Source: Halobacteriovorax sp. HLS (GTDB lineage Bacteria; Bdellovibrionota; Bacteriovoracia; Bacteriovoracales; Bacteriovoracaceae). Taken from it: a DNA stretch of 64,000 nucleotides. The notes below the pieces were generated by a model. That model worked only from the letters and a program-made list of their open reading frames with translations, was not told the origin of the DNA and did no database searches. The stretch spans positions 62,001 to 126,000 of the forward strand of contig NZ_QOCL01000002.1 in assembly GCF_004006665.1 (NCBI RefSeq). The letters are read 5' to 3'. This document shows, piece by piece, positions 14,604 to 24,100 of the stretch; position 1 is the stretch's first letter, and each line of letters opens with the position of its first letter. A program made the position numbers and the translations under genes.

Positions 14604-17189
14604 TTATTGAAATTCAATATTTCTGTCCGCAAAATTTGAGAAAACTACATTTTCATCAACTAAAATAATAGTATTTCCCTTATTTTTTAAGCTTTCTAAA
14701 AATTCACAGATCTTAAGAGTCTCTGTACTAGAAAGGCCAAAAGAGAGGTCCTCAAAAATAACGAGAGAGTTTTCAATACTAGATTGTAATTCTGACAATA
14801 GTTTCAACCTTTGTTTTTCCCCTCCAGAAAGAGAGCTCAAAGGTCTATCTAAGTTTAAGTAGTCTAAGTTCAGCAGTTTTAAGTAGTCCCAGATCCTTCT
14901 CCCTTTAGGAGTTAACTTTACACTTGGAAGAACTTCAGACAAAGGTTTGGTAAAAACCTCATTTATTGTGAAGTTTCCATCTGAAATTGTAGCGATAAAA
15001 GGCTTTAACTTCATTCCATTGCAGTCATCACATGACAATACGACATCTTCTAGAAACTGCATGTCGATATTATGAACACCCTTTCCTTCACAGCTCAGAC
15101 ACTTCCCCAAGTCAGAGTTAGGAGAAAAATGACCATCTTTAAGACCTAAATTTTTAGAAACGGCTAAAGAAGCATAGTATTTTCTAATGAAAGGAGTTAA
15201 ACCAATCATTGTACCTACAGTTGATCGCGAACTGTACCTGTTGAATTTTGAATTTAAAACTAGAACCTTATTAAAATTTACCAATCCTTTGGGTCTTGAA
15301 AATTGAACCTGCTGACTTGAAATTTTCTCCAATCCCAACACCTCAGAGACGATATTAGCAACAGCTTCAATATAATAATCTTTTTTAAGAGAATAGCTCT
15401 TTCCTCTAATTACATTTATACCTTCAATAGAAAGTGACAAATCTCTACTCTCTCCATTAAGCATAACTTTTGGCAATTTAAGCTCTTTGAGCTTGTCACC
15501 TGAAGGTGTAGGCATTTCTATTTTACTATTTCTAAATTTTCCCTGATAAACAATCTCTCCGCCAAGATGCCCGGCACCAGGACCCATGACAATAACTTCA
15601 TCACTATTTTTTTGCAAATATTCACTATGGTCTACAAGTAAAATTGTATTTAAATTCTTCTTCAGTTTCTTTAAATACTTCAACAGTACTTTTTGCTCAT
15701 CAAGATCAATTCCTAAACTTGCTTCATCTAGTACAAACAGTGAACCGGACCCTTGAAACGAAAGATACTTCACTAATAAAAGTTTTTGATAATCATTAAC
15801 TGATAGATATTTAACTTTTTTTAAAAGTTTAAGATGACCGAGACCTAAATCAACTGACACTTTCAAAATTTCAATTAATTGCTTAACTATTTTTTGAGAG
15901 TTTTTCCAGTTTAATAATTCAGCCCCTTCTTTTTCTAGGCGAACTAAAAAGTTCAACAGTTCCGAGAAAGTATATTCTAAAATGTCCTGAACACTTGTCC
16001 TTTGTTTAGTATTTATACAAAAAGATAGAAGTTCATTTTTAAGTCTTGTTCCATTGCAGCTTTGACAGAGAACCTCAGTCTTTAATGAACGAAGAAGAAT
16101 ACGAACATTCTTTTTATATCTTTTTGACTCTAAGTACTCATAGAGACTTTCAAGACCAACATATTGCCCTGAACCTTTTTCTAAAAAGTTCCATACTTTT
16201 GAAGGCAATTCACAAAAGGGTATAGTTATATCAAATCCAGATTTCTTAGCCTCCTTAAGCATTACTGGAAAGATATGCTCAAAACGAGAATAACTAAGAA
16301 AGTTAACCGCCCCTTCTTTTAGAGAAAGAGAAGTATTCTTTACTATTTTCTCTCTATCGATCTCAAGGTTCATTCCATGTCCAGAACAAACACTACAGGC
16401 ACCTAAAGGCGTAAAGGCCGAAAAGTTCTGAGGACTATCTATTTTTATACCAATAGACTCGTCACAAACAGGGCAAGACCTCTCTTTACTGATAACAAAG
16501 GAAGAAGTTACGCCCCTTAAAGGGATAAAAACCTTAAGAGACCCATTTATATTTTCTAAATTTAACTCTTTAAACTTCTTATCTAAACTCGATAACCTAG
16601 TACCTTTAATTCTAAATAGTTCCCAATACTCATCTTCATAATTAAAAGCTCTGACTTCGTCGCAGAATGATCGTGCAGGCAAGAAACTATCACCATAGAT
16701 CTTTTTAAAAGAAGTGCTCTCCATGAAAAAATGAACAGCTTCGTTCTCTAAGTCATGAGCTTCTAAAAAGTTTCTTATTTGGTTCAGTGCTATTTTTTCC
16801 ACAAATTTTTGCTTATGGGTTTTGCAATAACTATCACCGAGGCTAAAAATAAGCTTACTCAACTGATCGTTAACACCAACTAAATCAACGGCTGAAGGCC
16901 TTGAACCCACAACGGGATTAGTCTGCGCCAACCCCCACACAGGAAGAACAGGAAATATTTCATCAACATCAGCAGACTGTGGAATATCCCAAAAAAACTT
17001 AACATCCCCCGGAAAGGAGTTCATAAACCTTCTCTTAGACTCAGAAAGTAAAGTGTGAAATGCCAAGGAAGATTTTCCAGAACCAGACGGACCAGCAATA
17101 CATGTAATCGAATTAAGTGCTATAGCAAGATCTACATTCTTTAGATTATGCGTGCGAGCACCTTTAATGGAAATAAAGTTCTGAGTCAT
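14604..17189 (-). CDS. UvrA-like ABC ATPase with one degenerate ATP site
   Basis: The 861 residues have the UvrA layout: GARTHNLKN and Walker A GPSGSGKSS near residue 36, a zinc-finger pair (CPVCDE, CSVCSGHG), CQSCNGTRLKNE, then a second half with CLSCEGKG, CDDCNGMKLKP and signature SLSGGEKQRL near 786. It is shorter than normal UvrA (about 940). The first half keeps Walker A and B (FVLDEASLG) but has LSVNDYQKL where the signature should be. The second half keeps the signature but has VIRGKSYSLKK instead of a Walker A, and IFED where D-E is expected. One composite ATP site is intact and the other is broken. It is unlikely to be the main excinuclease subunit. It starts after the rpsI terminator, with GAGG before its ATG. 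Confidence 0.85.
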   Translation of the reverse strand: MTQNFISIKGARTHNLKNVDLAIALNSITCIAGPSGSGKSSLAFHTLLSESKRRFMNSFPGDVKFFWDIPQSADVDEIFPVLPVWGLAQTNPVVGSRPSAVDLVGVNDQLSKLIFSLGDSYCKTHKQKFVEKIALNQIRNFLEAHDLENEAVHFFMESTSFKKIYGDSFLPARSFCDEVRAFNYEDEYWELFRIKGTRLSSLDKKFKELNLENINGSLKVFIPLRGVTSSFVISKERSCPVCDESIGIKIDSPQNFSAFTPLGACSVCSGHGMNLEIDREKIVKNTSLSLKEGAVNFLSYSRFEHIFPVMLKEAKKSGFDITIPFCELPSKVWNFLEKGSGQYVGLESLYEYLESKRYKKNVRILLRSLKTEVLCQSCNGTRLKNELLSFCINTKQRTSVQDILEYTFSELLNFLVRLEKEGAELLNWKNSQKIVKQLIEILKVSVDLGLGHLKLLKKVKYLSVNDYQKLLLVKYLSFQGSGSLFVLDEASLGIDLDEQKVLLKYLKKLKKNLNTILLVDHSEYLQKNSDEVIVMGPGAGHLGGEIVYQGKFRNSKIEMPTPSGDKLKELKLPKVMLNGESRDLSLSIEGINVIRGKSYSLKKDYYIEAVANIVSEVLGLEKISSQQVQFSRPKGLVNFNKVLVLNSKFNRYSSRSTVGTMIGLTPFIRKYYASLAVSKNLGLKDGHFSPNSDLGKCLSCEGKGVHNIDMQFLEDVVLSCDDCNGMKLKPFIATISDGNFTINEVFTKPLSEVLPSVKLTPKGRRIWDYLKLLNLDYLNLDRPLSSLSGGEKQRLKLLSELQSSIENSLVIFEDLSFGLSSTETLKICEFLESLKNKGNTIILVDENVVFSNFADRNIEFQ

Positions 17190-17201
17190 TAAACCTCAAA
17201 C

Positions 17202-17227
17202 AAAAAAGGCCCACATACAGTGGGCCC
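17202..17227 (-). terminator. intrinsic terminator after rpsI
   Basis: On the minus strand GGCCCAC and GTGGGCC pair around a five-base loop, followed by six T residues. It ends the rplM-rpsI transcript just before the UvrA-like gene. Confidence 0.9.
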
Positions 17228-17251
17228 TTAAATAATATCTTAAAACAAATA

Positions 17252-17656
17252 TTAACGTTTCGAGAATTGGTACTTAGCTCTTGCGCCTTTAAGACCGTAC
17301 TTCTTACGCTCAACTTTTCTAGCGTCACGAGTAAGGAATCCAGCAGCTTTTAATTCTGCTCTTGAAGCAGGATCAAGCTTAAGTATTGCTCTTGAAATAC
17401 CATGTCTAACAGCACCTGCTTGACCAGTAGTTCCACCACCTTGAACATTAATGTTAAGATCATACTTATCAGCAATCTTCATCAAGTTAAGAGGTTGAGT
17501 AACAACGTATCTGTTAGTACCTTTATCAAAGTACTCTTTAAAATCTCTATTATTAACTGTAATTTTTCCTGAACCTTCTTTTACGTAGATTCTAGCAACA
17601 GAAGTTTTTCTTCTTCCTACAGCATGTGCATCGTAAGTTTTACCTTTAGTGGCCAT
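17252..17656 (-). CDS. rpsI: 30S ribosomal protein S9
   Basis: S9 is a small-subunit head protein whose C-terminal tail reaches the P-site tRNA. The 134 residues show [13 protein letters not shown] at the start, [20 protein letters not shown] in the middle, and the conserved basic end [11 protein letters not shown]. It is 14 bases downstream of rplM in the usual L13-S9 operon and is followed by a strong terminator. Confidence 0.98.
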   Translation of the reverse strand: MATKGKTYDAHAVGRRKTSVARIYVKEGSGKITVNNRDFKEYFDKGTNRYVVTQPLNLMKIADKYDLNINVQGGGTTGQAGAVRHGISRAILKLDPASRAELKAAGFLTRDARKVERKKYGLKGARAKYQFSKR

Positions 17657-17670
17657 TACAATATCCTTAT

Positions 17671-18111
17671 TTATTTAATTGCATAAGCTACTGGAGCTTG
17701 AGCTTCGTGAGCATGAGCCTCACCTGCAAAAACTTTTAGCTTAGTTAGTTGTTTTCTACCTAAAGAATTCTTAGGAAGCATTCCTTTAACAGCATTCATA
17801 AGAATCTGCTCAGGCTTTCTTTCTAATTGCTCTTTAGCTGTTCTAGATTTTAATCCACCAATGTGGTTTGTGTGCCAGTGATAAACTTTGTTATCCCATT
17901 TAGACCCAGTAAAAACAACCTTGTCAGCGTTGATAACGACTACAAAATCACCTGAATCAGTATGAGGCGTATACTTTGGACTGTTCTTACCTCTAAGGAT
18001 ATTTGCTATTTCGGTCGCAAGTCTTCCAACAACTTTGTCTTGAGCATCAATTAGATGCCACTTTTTGTCTGCGTCCGCTGGCTTCAATACAAAAGACTTC
18101 TGCGTGTACAT
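17671..18111 (-). CDS. rplM: 50S ribosomal protein L13
   Basis: L13 is an early-assembling large-subunit protein. The 146 residues contain [31 protein letters not shown], the [16 protein letters not shown] segment, and [19 protein letters not shown]. The ATG follows GGAAGGTAG. It is the first gene of the rplM-rpsI operon, with a near-consensus sigma-70 promoter about 85 bases upstream and two small hairpins in the leader. Confidence 0.98.
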   Translation of the reverse strand: MYTQKSFVLKPADADKKWHLIDAQDKVVGRLATEIANILRGKNSPKYTPHTDSGDFVVVINADKVVFTGSKWDNKVYHWHTNHIGGLKSRTAKEQLERKPEQILMNAVKGMLPKNSLGRKQLTKLKVFAGEAHAHEAQAPVAYAIK

Positions 18112-18125
18112 AAACTACCTTCCAC

Positions 18126-18163
18126 GTAAAATATATTTACTTGTTTTACAATGCTATGCATTG
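18126..18163 (-). promoter_or_regulatory. two hairpins in the rplM leader
   Basis: In the minus-strand transcript CAATGC-ATA-GCATTG (18163-18149) is a six-base stem, and GTAAAA/TTTTAC (18149-18126) closes a second 12-base loop just before the GGAAGG ribosome site. The two stems share or abut base 18149, so they may exclude each other. L13 operons are autoregulated through their leader in other bacteria; the same here is an inference. Confidence 0.4.
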
Positions 18164-18195
18164 ATTTATCTTTACTCAAAATACGAGTGTTAGAC

Positions 18196-18225
18196 CTTAT
18201 ACTGGATTATTGGGCCTATAGTCAA
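18196..18225 (-). promoter_or_regulatory. sigma-70 promoter of rplM-rpsI
   Basis: On the minus strand TTGACT (18225-18220), an 18-base spacer and TATAAG (18201-18196) form a near-consensus promoter. Transcription would start near 18189, giving a leader of about 78 bases before the rplM ATG at 18111. Confidence 0.75.
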
Positions 18226-18291
18226 GACCAAAAAATGATCATTACGTATTTTCTTCAAATTTAATCAATTAAAATGTATATTATTTAGAGA

Positions 18292-21165
18292 CTAGAAGAA
18301 GCCTATAGATAAGTGGAACCGTCCAAAACTTTCTTCGAGACCAGAAAGATGCTTCATCCTGTGAGTCTTGATCCCGTAATCAAAATCCAATGTTCCAACA
18401 GGTGTAACATACTTAAGCGTTAAACCTACAGAACTACGTAGATCTAACATATCGATATTATTAACAAACACGCGGCCGGCATCAAAGAATGGGCCGATTA
18501 TCAATGAATCATTTACCGAATATCTCGCTTCAAACTTCAGATTAACAAAATAGGCCTTATCTCTTATAATAACGTCACCAATATCTCGACCGTCAGGCAA
18601 AATATTAATTTCATCCTCAGCATAACCTCTGACGAGGTCAACCCCATTTAATCTAAACACCTTAATAGATGGAATATAACCATCTGTTGTAATATTGCCA
18701 TCTTCGTCATAAATTGGTTGGCCATTTTCATCAAATTTTTGATTTGAAGAAAAGTTTTGCTGAACACCAAAGCTTCCACTGAAAGCAAAGACGAAATTTT
18801 GAATTGGTACATATATTCTGTTTCTCGATACCAATTTATAATAATTAACAATAATAGACTCATTATTCATAGAGCCAAAGAAAGGATTAGCAAACTCGCT
18901 AGAAAGACTAAAGAAAGCACCTTTCGTTGGCTTAATCGGATCATCTCTAAAATCTAGCGAAAACCCTGGAGTGATACCACCAATATTAAAGTCATCATTA
19001 TTAATCGCAGAACTAGCATCGTATTGATTAATTCTTTCCCATTGGTACTTTAACGAGGCCGAGAAGATTTTATTAAAACTCTTTGATAAACTTGGTGCGA
19101 TTCTATACCTGTCAGCATCAAATTCATAATACCTCTTTCTTTCAACAGCTAAAGCTACATCTCCCTCCATCTGATCACCAAAGAGGAAAGGTGCAAAATA
19201 AGGCTCCGTCATATTTGCCCTAACATAATACTCTAGCATATCCTTTTGTTCACTTTGTCTTCTTGGATCGAAAGCTCTGTAGCTTGTTCTACGGTTTACC
19301 TGTGCTCTCAAAGACCCAACTCTATTCATTCCACCGATATTATTATAGTTAGTCCCTGCAGATAATTTATAACCAAGGTCTGTTCTATATCCTGGAGCAA
19401 CATAAGCTTGACCAAAATCTTTTTCCTGAACTTGAATTAACAAGTTATAACCTTTATTACTTTTATCCCTTAGTGGCCTTATCTCAATTTTAGAAAAGAG
19501 GCCTAAAGAAGATAAACGATTTTTTAGATTCTGAACTGAAGAAGGTGTAAGGATATCTCCTTTTTGATATTTAATTTCTCTATCAAGAACAATTTTCTTT
19601 GTTTTTGAATAACCTGAGACTAACGAATTATTAAATGTTACAAGCTCACCGACTTCAACGCTTATATTTAAAGTCGCCCTGCTAAAACTCGGGTCATATT
19701 GAAGAACTTCAGAAGTTTCAAGTTTTTTAACCTCAGCAAAGAAATATCCTTTGTTCTTTAAATAAGTCGTAGTCTTTTCAATATCTTCATCTACTTTTAA
19801 TACATTCAGAGGTTTCATCTTCTTGTTTATAAGTAACTTTCGAATTTCTTCTCTATATTTTAAAGGCACACCTTCTAAATTTAATTTTTCTATTATCACT
19901 TGCTGCTTTTCTTTGATTCGATACTCAATATCCACTCTTCTTTTGTTAGGAGAAAATACAACACGAGGCGCTGAAACATTAGCCTGAACATAACCATTTT
20001 CAAGATACTTGTTTTTCAATTTCACGCTAAAAGAGTTTATGTAGTTACGATCTAAAAATCCTCTTGAAATTAGAACTGAAGAGTCGTTGAAATAAAGTTT
20101 CTGAATTTCTTCTAAAGATATTTCACTATTTCCTACAAAAGAGAGCGAATTGATAACAATTTTATCCCCTTCAGTAATATTGAAGAAGTAATTTACAAAA
20201 GATTGACCGTACTTATCAGTTCCAATGTTCTTATAAACGCTTATCTTAGTATTGAAAACTCCTACATTATCATACATAGACTTTACGATATCTATAAGAT
20301 CAGACTCCTTAAAGTAACCAAGATTAGACTTAACTCCTTCTTTGATCATATTAAGAACTTCTTGATGATTAAACATCTGATTTCCATGAAAGCTAAAACT
20401 ATGTTTCTCCCCTAAATCTACCTCTAAATTTATTTGTACTTTATTCTTTTCAACAAAAACTACAGGCAAAATGGAAACAGTTGAGGAAAAGTAACCATCA
20501 TTAAATAAGTCTGAAGAAAGCCTATCAACATCAAACTTGATATCAATTTTATTCCAAACTTTATTTTGAAATTTATTAAATCTTCTCTTTATAAGTTCCA
20601 ACGATTCATCACTCGAAGTAGAAACGATTCGAACTTCATTAACTATAGAGTATTCTCCAGTATTAACTAACATATCAATTCGTACTCTAGAGTCTCTTTC
20701 GATAAGCTTTACATGAATACTTGCATTACTATAGCCTCTTTCAACAAAGTAATTTAAAACTTGTTCTTTAGCTTTTTCAAGTTCTGAAATTTTGTAAAAA
20801 GACCCTTCTCTAATACCGACAAGCCTTTCTAGTGTTTTAGTCTCAATATCTGTTGAGTGAATAATTTGAAACAAAGAAACTTTTTTATAGTATTCAACAT
20901 TCAGACTTAGATTTTCATTATTAAATGCATAAGAAAAGCGAGCTATAGCAATATCAAAAAGCAATAAATTAAAATATTCCCTTGCATTACCTAGATTAAG
21001 GCCTTCATTAATTTTCTTTTTTACAATCCCTTCTAAGTCAGAACATTTTTGGGCGTCGCCAGAACAATTGAGAGTTAAACTCTTTACAGACTCCTCACCT
21101 TTTGCACTAGTTCCGAGAACTACAAAGGAAAATAAAATAAATATAAAGACTCTTAATATGACCAT
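18292..21165 (-). CDS. large Omp85 outer-membrane assembly protein (BamA/TamA type), partner of TamB
   Basis: Omp85 proteins insert beta-barrels into the outer membrane. The 957 residues have a signal peptide (about 1-22) and then a long series of POTRA-like repeats to about residue 580; the spacing would allow five or six. The C-terminal barrel starts near FGQAYVAPGYRTDLG, contains the conserved DLVRGYAEDE loop motif (VRGY), and ends HLSIGFF with a terminal Phe, the usual barrel signal. TamA normally has three POTRA domains and about 570 residues, so this is BamA-sized. It overlaps tamB by 13 bases and is translated last in a TPR-tamB-Omp85 operon. Whether it is the only BamA or a dedicated TamB partner cannot be told from this window. 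Confidence 0.88.
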   Translation of the reverse strand: MVILRVFIFILFSFVVLGTSAKGEESVKSLTLNCSGDAQKCSDLEGIVKKKINEGLNLGNAREYFNLLLFDIAIARFSYAFNNENLSLNVEYYKKVSLFQIIHSTDIETKTLERLVGIREGSFYKISELEKAKEQVLNYFVERGYSNASIHVKLIERDSRVRIDMLVNTGEYSIVNEVRIVSTSSDESLELIKRRFNKFQNKVWNKIDIKFDVDRLSSDLFNDGYFSSTVSILPVVFVEKNKVQINLEVDLGEKHSFSFHGNQMFNHQEVLNMIKEGVKSNLGYFKESDLIDIVKSMYDNVGVFNTKISVYKNIGTDKYGQSFVNYFFNITEGDKIVINSLSFVGNSEISLEEIQKLYFNDSSVLISRGFLDRNYINSFSVKLKNKYLENGYVQANVSAPRVVFSPNKRRVDIEYRIKEKQQVIIEKLNLEGVPLKYREEIRKLLINKKMKPLNVLKVDEDIEKTTTYLKNKGYFFAEVKKLETSEVLQYDPSFSRATLNISVEVGELVTFNNSLVSGYSKTKKIVLDREIKYQKGDILTPSSVQNLKNRLSSLGLFSKIEIRPLRDKSNKGYNLLIQVQEKDFGQAYVAPGYRTDLGYKLSAGTNYNNIGGMNRVGSLRAQVNRRTSYRAFDPRRQSEQKDMLEYYVRANMTEPYFAPFLFGDQMEGDVALAVERKRYYEFDADRYRIAPSLSKSFNKIFSASLKYQWERINQYDASSAINNDDFNIGGITPGFSLDFRDDPIKPTKGAFFSLSSEFANPFFGSMNNESIIVNYYKLVSRNRIYVPIQNFVFAFSGSFGVQQNFSSNQKFDENGQPIYDEDGNITTDGYIPSIKVFRLNGVDLVRGYAEDEINILPDGRDIGDVIIRDKAYFVNLKFEARYSVNDSLIIGPFFDAGRVFVNNIDMLDLRSSVGLTLKYVTPVGTLDFDYGIKTHRMKHLSGLEESFGRFHLSIGFF

Positions 21166-24100
21166 TGTATTTTAAAATCCACTCCAAATGATGTTGGCTC
21201 TTGATACTGCTCTTCATCACCATTATTAACTTCATATACTCCCTCAAGGGAAACATTCTTTAAGACATTATAATTGATATTCATCTCTTGCTTTTGTTCT
21301 GCTGAACCACCTACCGTACTAGAAAGAGAAAGATCGACATTACGACTTAACTTCTTTTCTAATTTAATTTTGGTTGCCGTCTTATACCTACTCGATCCAG
21401 TATCTGAGACCCCCGATTTTCCTTTTAATAATGAAGACTCGTCTTCTTGAAATTCTGGTAGCACACTTAACTTTAAACCAAGCTTCGAACTTAGTCCTTG
21501 ATTTTTTAGTAATTGATCAAATAAAAGTGTTCCAATTCCTAGTGTTGTAGCTGATCGTAAGTCTTTTTCTTCAAGCTCGTCTGATATCTCAGAAGTAAAA
21601 CCAAGTGTTAAAAGACTGAATATATCTTCTTGGTTTAAGAAAGGATCAGAAGACACAGAGAGCTGAGGATCATTGGCCATACCATAAAGATCTAAATTGA
21701 TAGAATACTGGTTAATTCGGCTACTTCCATTAAAATTAAGTTCAGGAACAAGGCCTTTCTCTTCAGTAAAGGTTAGGCTTCCTTCTTTAATAATGAATTC
21801 GTTTCCTTTAAACAATAACTTTGAAAGTCCTGGCACAACTTCTACGATACCATTTAGCTCAGGCTTATATGGTTTCCCTCTAATTCTTCCATTCCCTACC
21901 AACCTAAGATCAGTAAGAAGGTTTCTGACTATTACAGGCTTGTCGAAATCTAACAGTATATCTAAATCAAAGTAATCGAAATTAGATTTATACTTATTCT
22001 CCGGAACATATTTTTCATGAACCTGATCTCCTTTAACACTAGGAGGGGAAAGGTCCTGCAGCTCATCGTTTATTGTTCCGTTTAAGACAGTTACACTTCC
22101 ATTTAATAAGTAAGGAAACTTATTCCCCTCTAACTTCCCTTTTCCTGAAAGTAGAACACCACTTTTCTTAAAAAGCGGTAAATAACTATTCTTAAACTCA
22201 AAAGCTAAGTCTACCTCTGGATATGGTAGTACTAATTTTACGACACCATTACCATTTACATTTCCCTTACCAAAGAACCCTGAAAGTTCATTTAAGAAAA
22301 TTGAATTCTCGTCAATGACTAAATTAAAGTTCATACCTGAAAATGAAGTAGGAACATTACTTAATTTTAAAAATATATTTTCACCACTTACACTTTGATC
22401 AAAGTCAAAGTTATTGATATTACCATAAATTCTTCCTTGCCCACTAAGGTAGCCTGTAGTTTTAGATATATTACGGCTAAACAGCTCCAAGAGAGATGCA
22501 TCAACTTTGAACTTCTGCTCTAAAATTAACTCTTCTCCAAGGGAGCCTTTTCCCTCTATTTTGAAAAAATCACTTTCGTTACTTTTCAAACTGACTTGAA
22601 CTTTATCCAAAGATCCATTCACGACATGTAAAAAAGCCTCTTCTCCATCTATAAATAGTTCTTTTGACCCTTTATTGAATTTAAACTCAGACATTTTCAT
22701 ACTTACTGAAGAGTTTTTTAAATCAAAAACAGAAAAAGAGGAAGATATATTAGATTTTAAAAATCCCGAGATATCTTTTGTTTCCATATTATGATTTGAA
22801 AGAATACCAACCAACTCTCTTATATCTTTAAAATTAATAAAGGAATTAAAGTAAGACTTCTGCGTAGTATTTTTGTCAAAGTTTAAATACATATTATAAG
22901 TGGCCCTATCTCCTAATAAATTACCACTAGAAAAAACTTCTTTAGAATTATTATAAATAGTTAAAAGTGACTCTGGCACTTGAACATTTCCCAAAAAACT
23001 ATTTGTAAACTTTAAATGAGAACGTGTTGAGAAATCATCTAAAGTTCCTTTCCCATAAAACTCGCCTGAAACCTCACTTGCATAACCTAAATCTAAAAAA
23101 CGATAAACTTCTAAATCCTCTAAGTGACCATTAAATAGTTTTGCATCATATTCAAAGTACTGACTTTTTAAATTCATATTAAACTTACCAACAGCTTCTG
23201 CAGATCCGTGTCTTAGTTTAATTTGATCAAAGGTTAGTAGATTGTTTGCATAATTAAAATTAAATGAAAGAGATTCTGATTTCTCTCTAAGTATTTGAAG
23301 ATCAACCCCCTCAACAAGACCATAGACGATTAGGTCATCAGGGTTAATACCACCGCTAATTTTCACCTGTGCCTTATAAGAATAAGATAAATATGGTACA
23401 TGCAAGAATGACAAATCTTTTAAGATTGGCTTTAAGATATAAAGGGAACTTTTTAAATCTGAATAGAGCATATTTACAGAGATATTCAACTTATCTCTCT
23501 TAAAATCTAAATATCCATCGGCAAGGTACCTTGAACCTTTTGCAACACCCTTTCCATTCTTAATAGTGAGAACTAACTCTTCGAGATCCAAAGTTAACTG
23601 ACTTTTAAAGTTCTCTAAGTTGTACCCCAGAATTTCAGCATTCTTTAAATCAACATCAAAGTCAAAGTTTACATCATCTGTAATACCCTTAATTACCATA
23701 TCGAATGGGCCGCTTCCTTTAAGCTGAAGCCCTGATATTGGTCCTAACTCTTCAAAGTCGATAAACGAATCACTTACATCAACATCAATTCGTTCAGAAG
23801 AAAGTAAAGCTGTTGCACGGATCTTTGTGCTCTCCCCTGTAGCGAGATCGAAATCTAAACTTACTCCTTCATTAAGAATCTTCACAACTCCAGAGTTAAT
23901 TTTTATATATTTGTTTTCAAGGATAGGCGTTGTCTTAGGTAGTGCTAATTTGAAAGATTCAAATTTTGCTCCTTCATAAATGGAAAAAGTTACATCCTTT
24001 CCATCCCACAAGATATCAACATTACCTGTAGCACGGCCTTTTAATATATCTAAAGAATCTCGAAGTGCGAATAACATCGAATTTGTGTGTAAGTTCTTAA

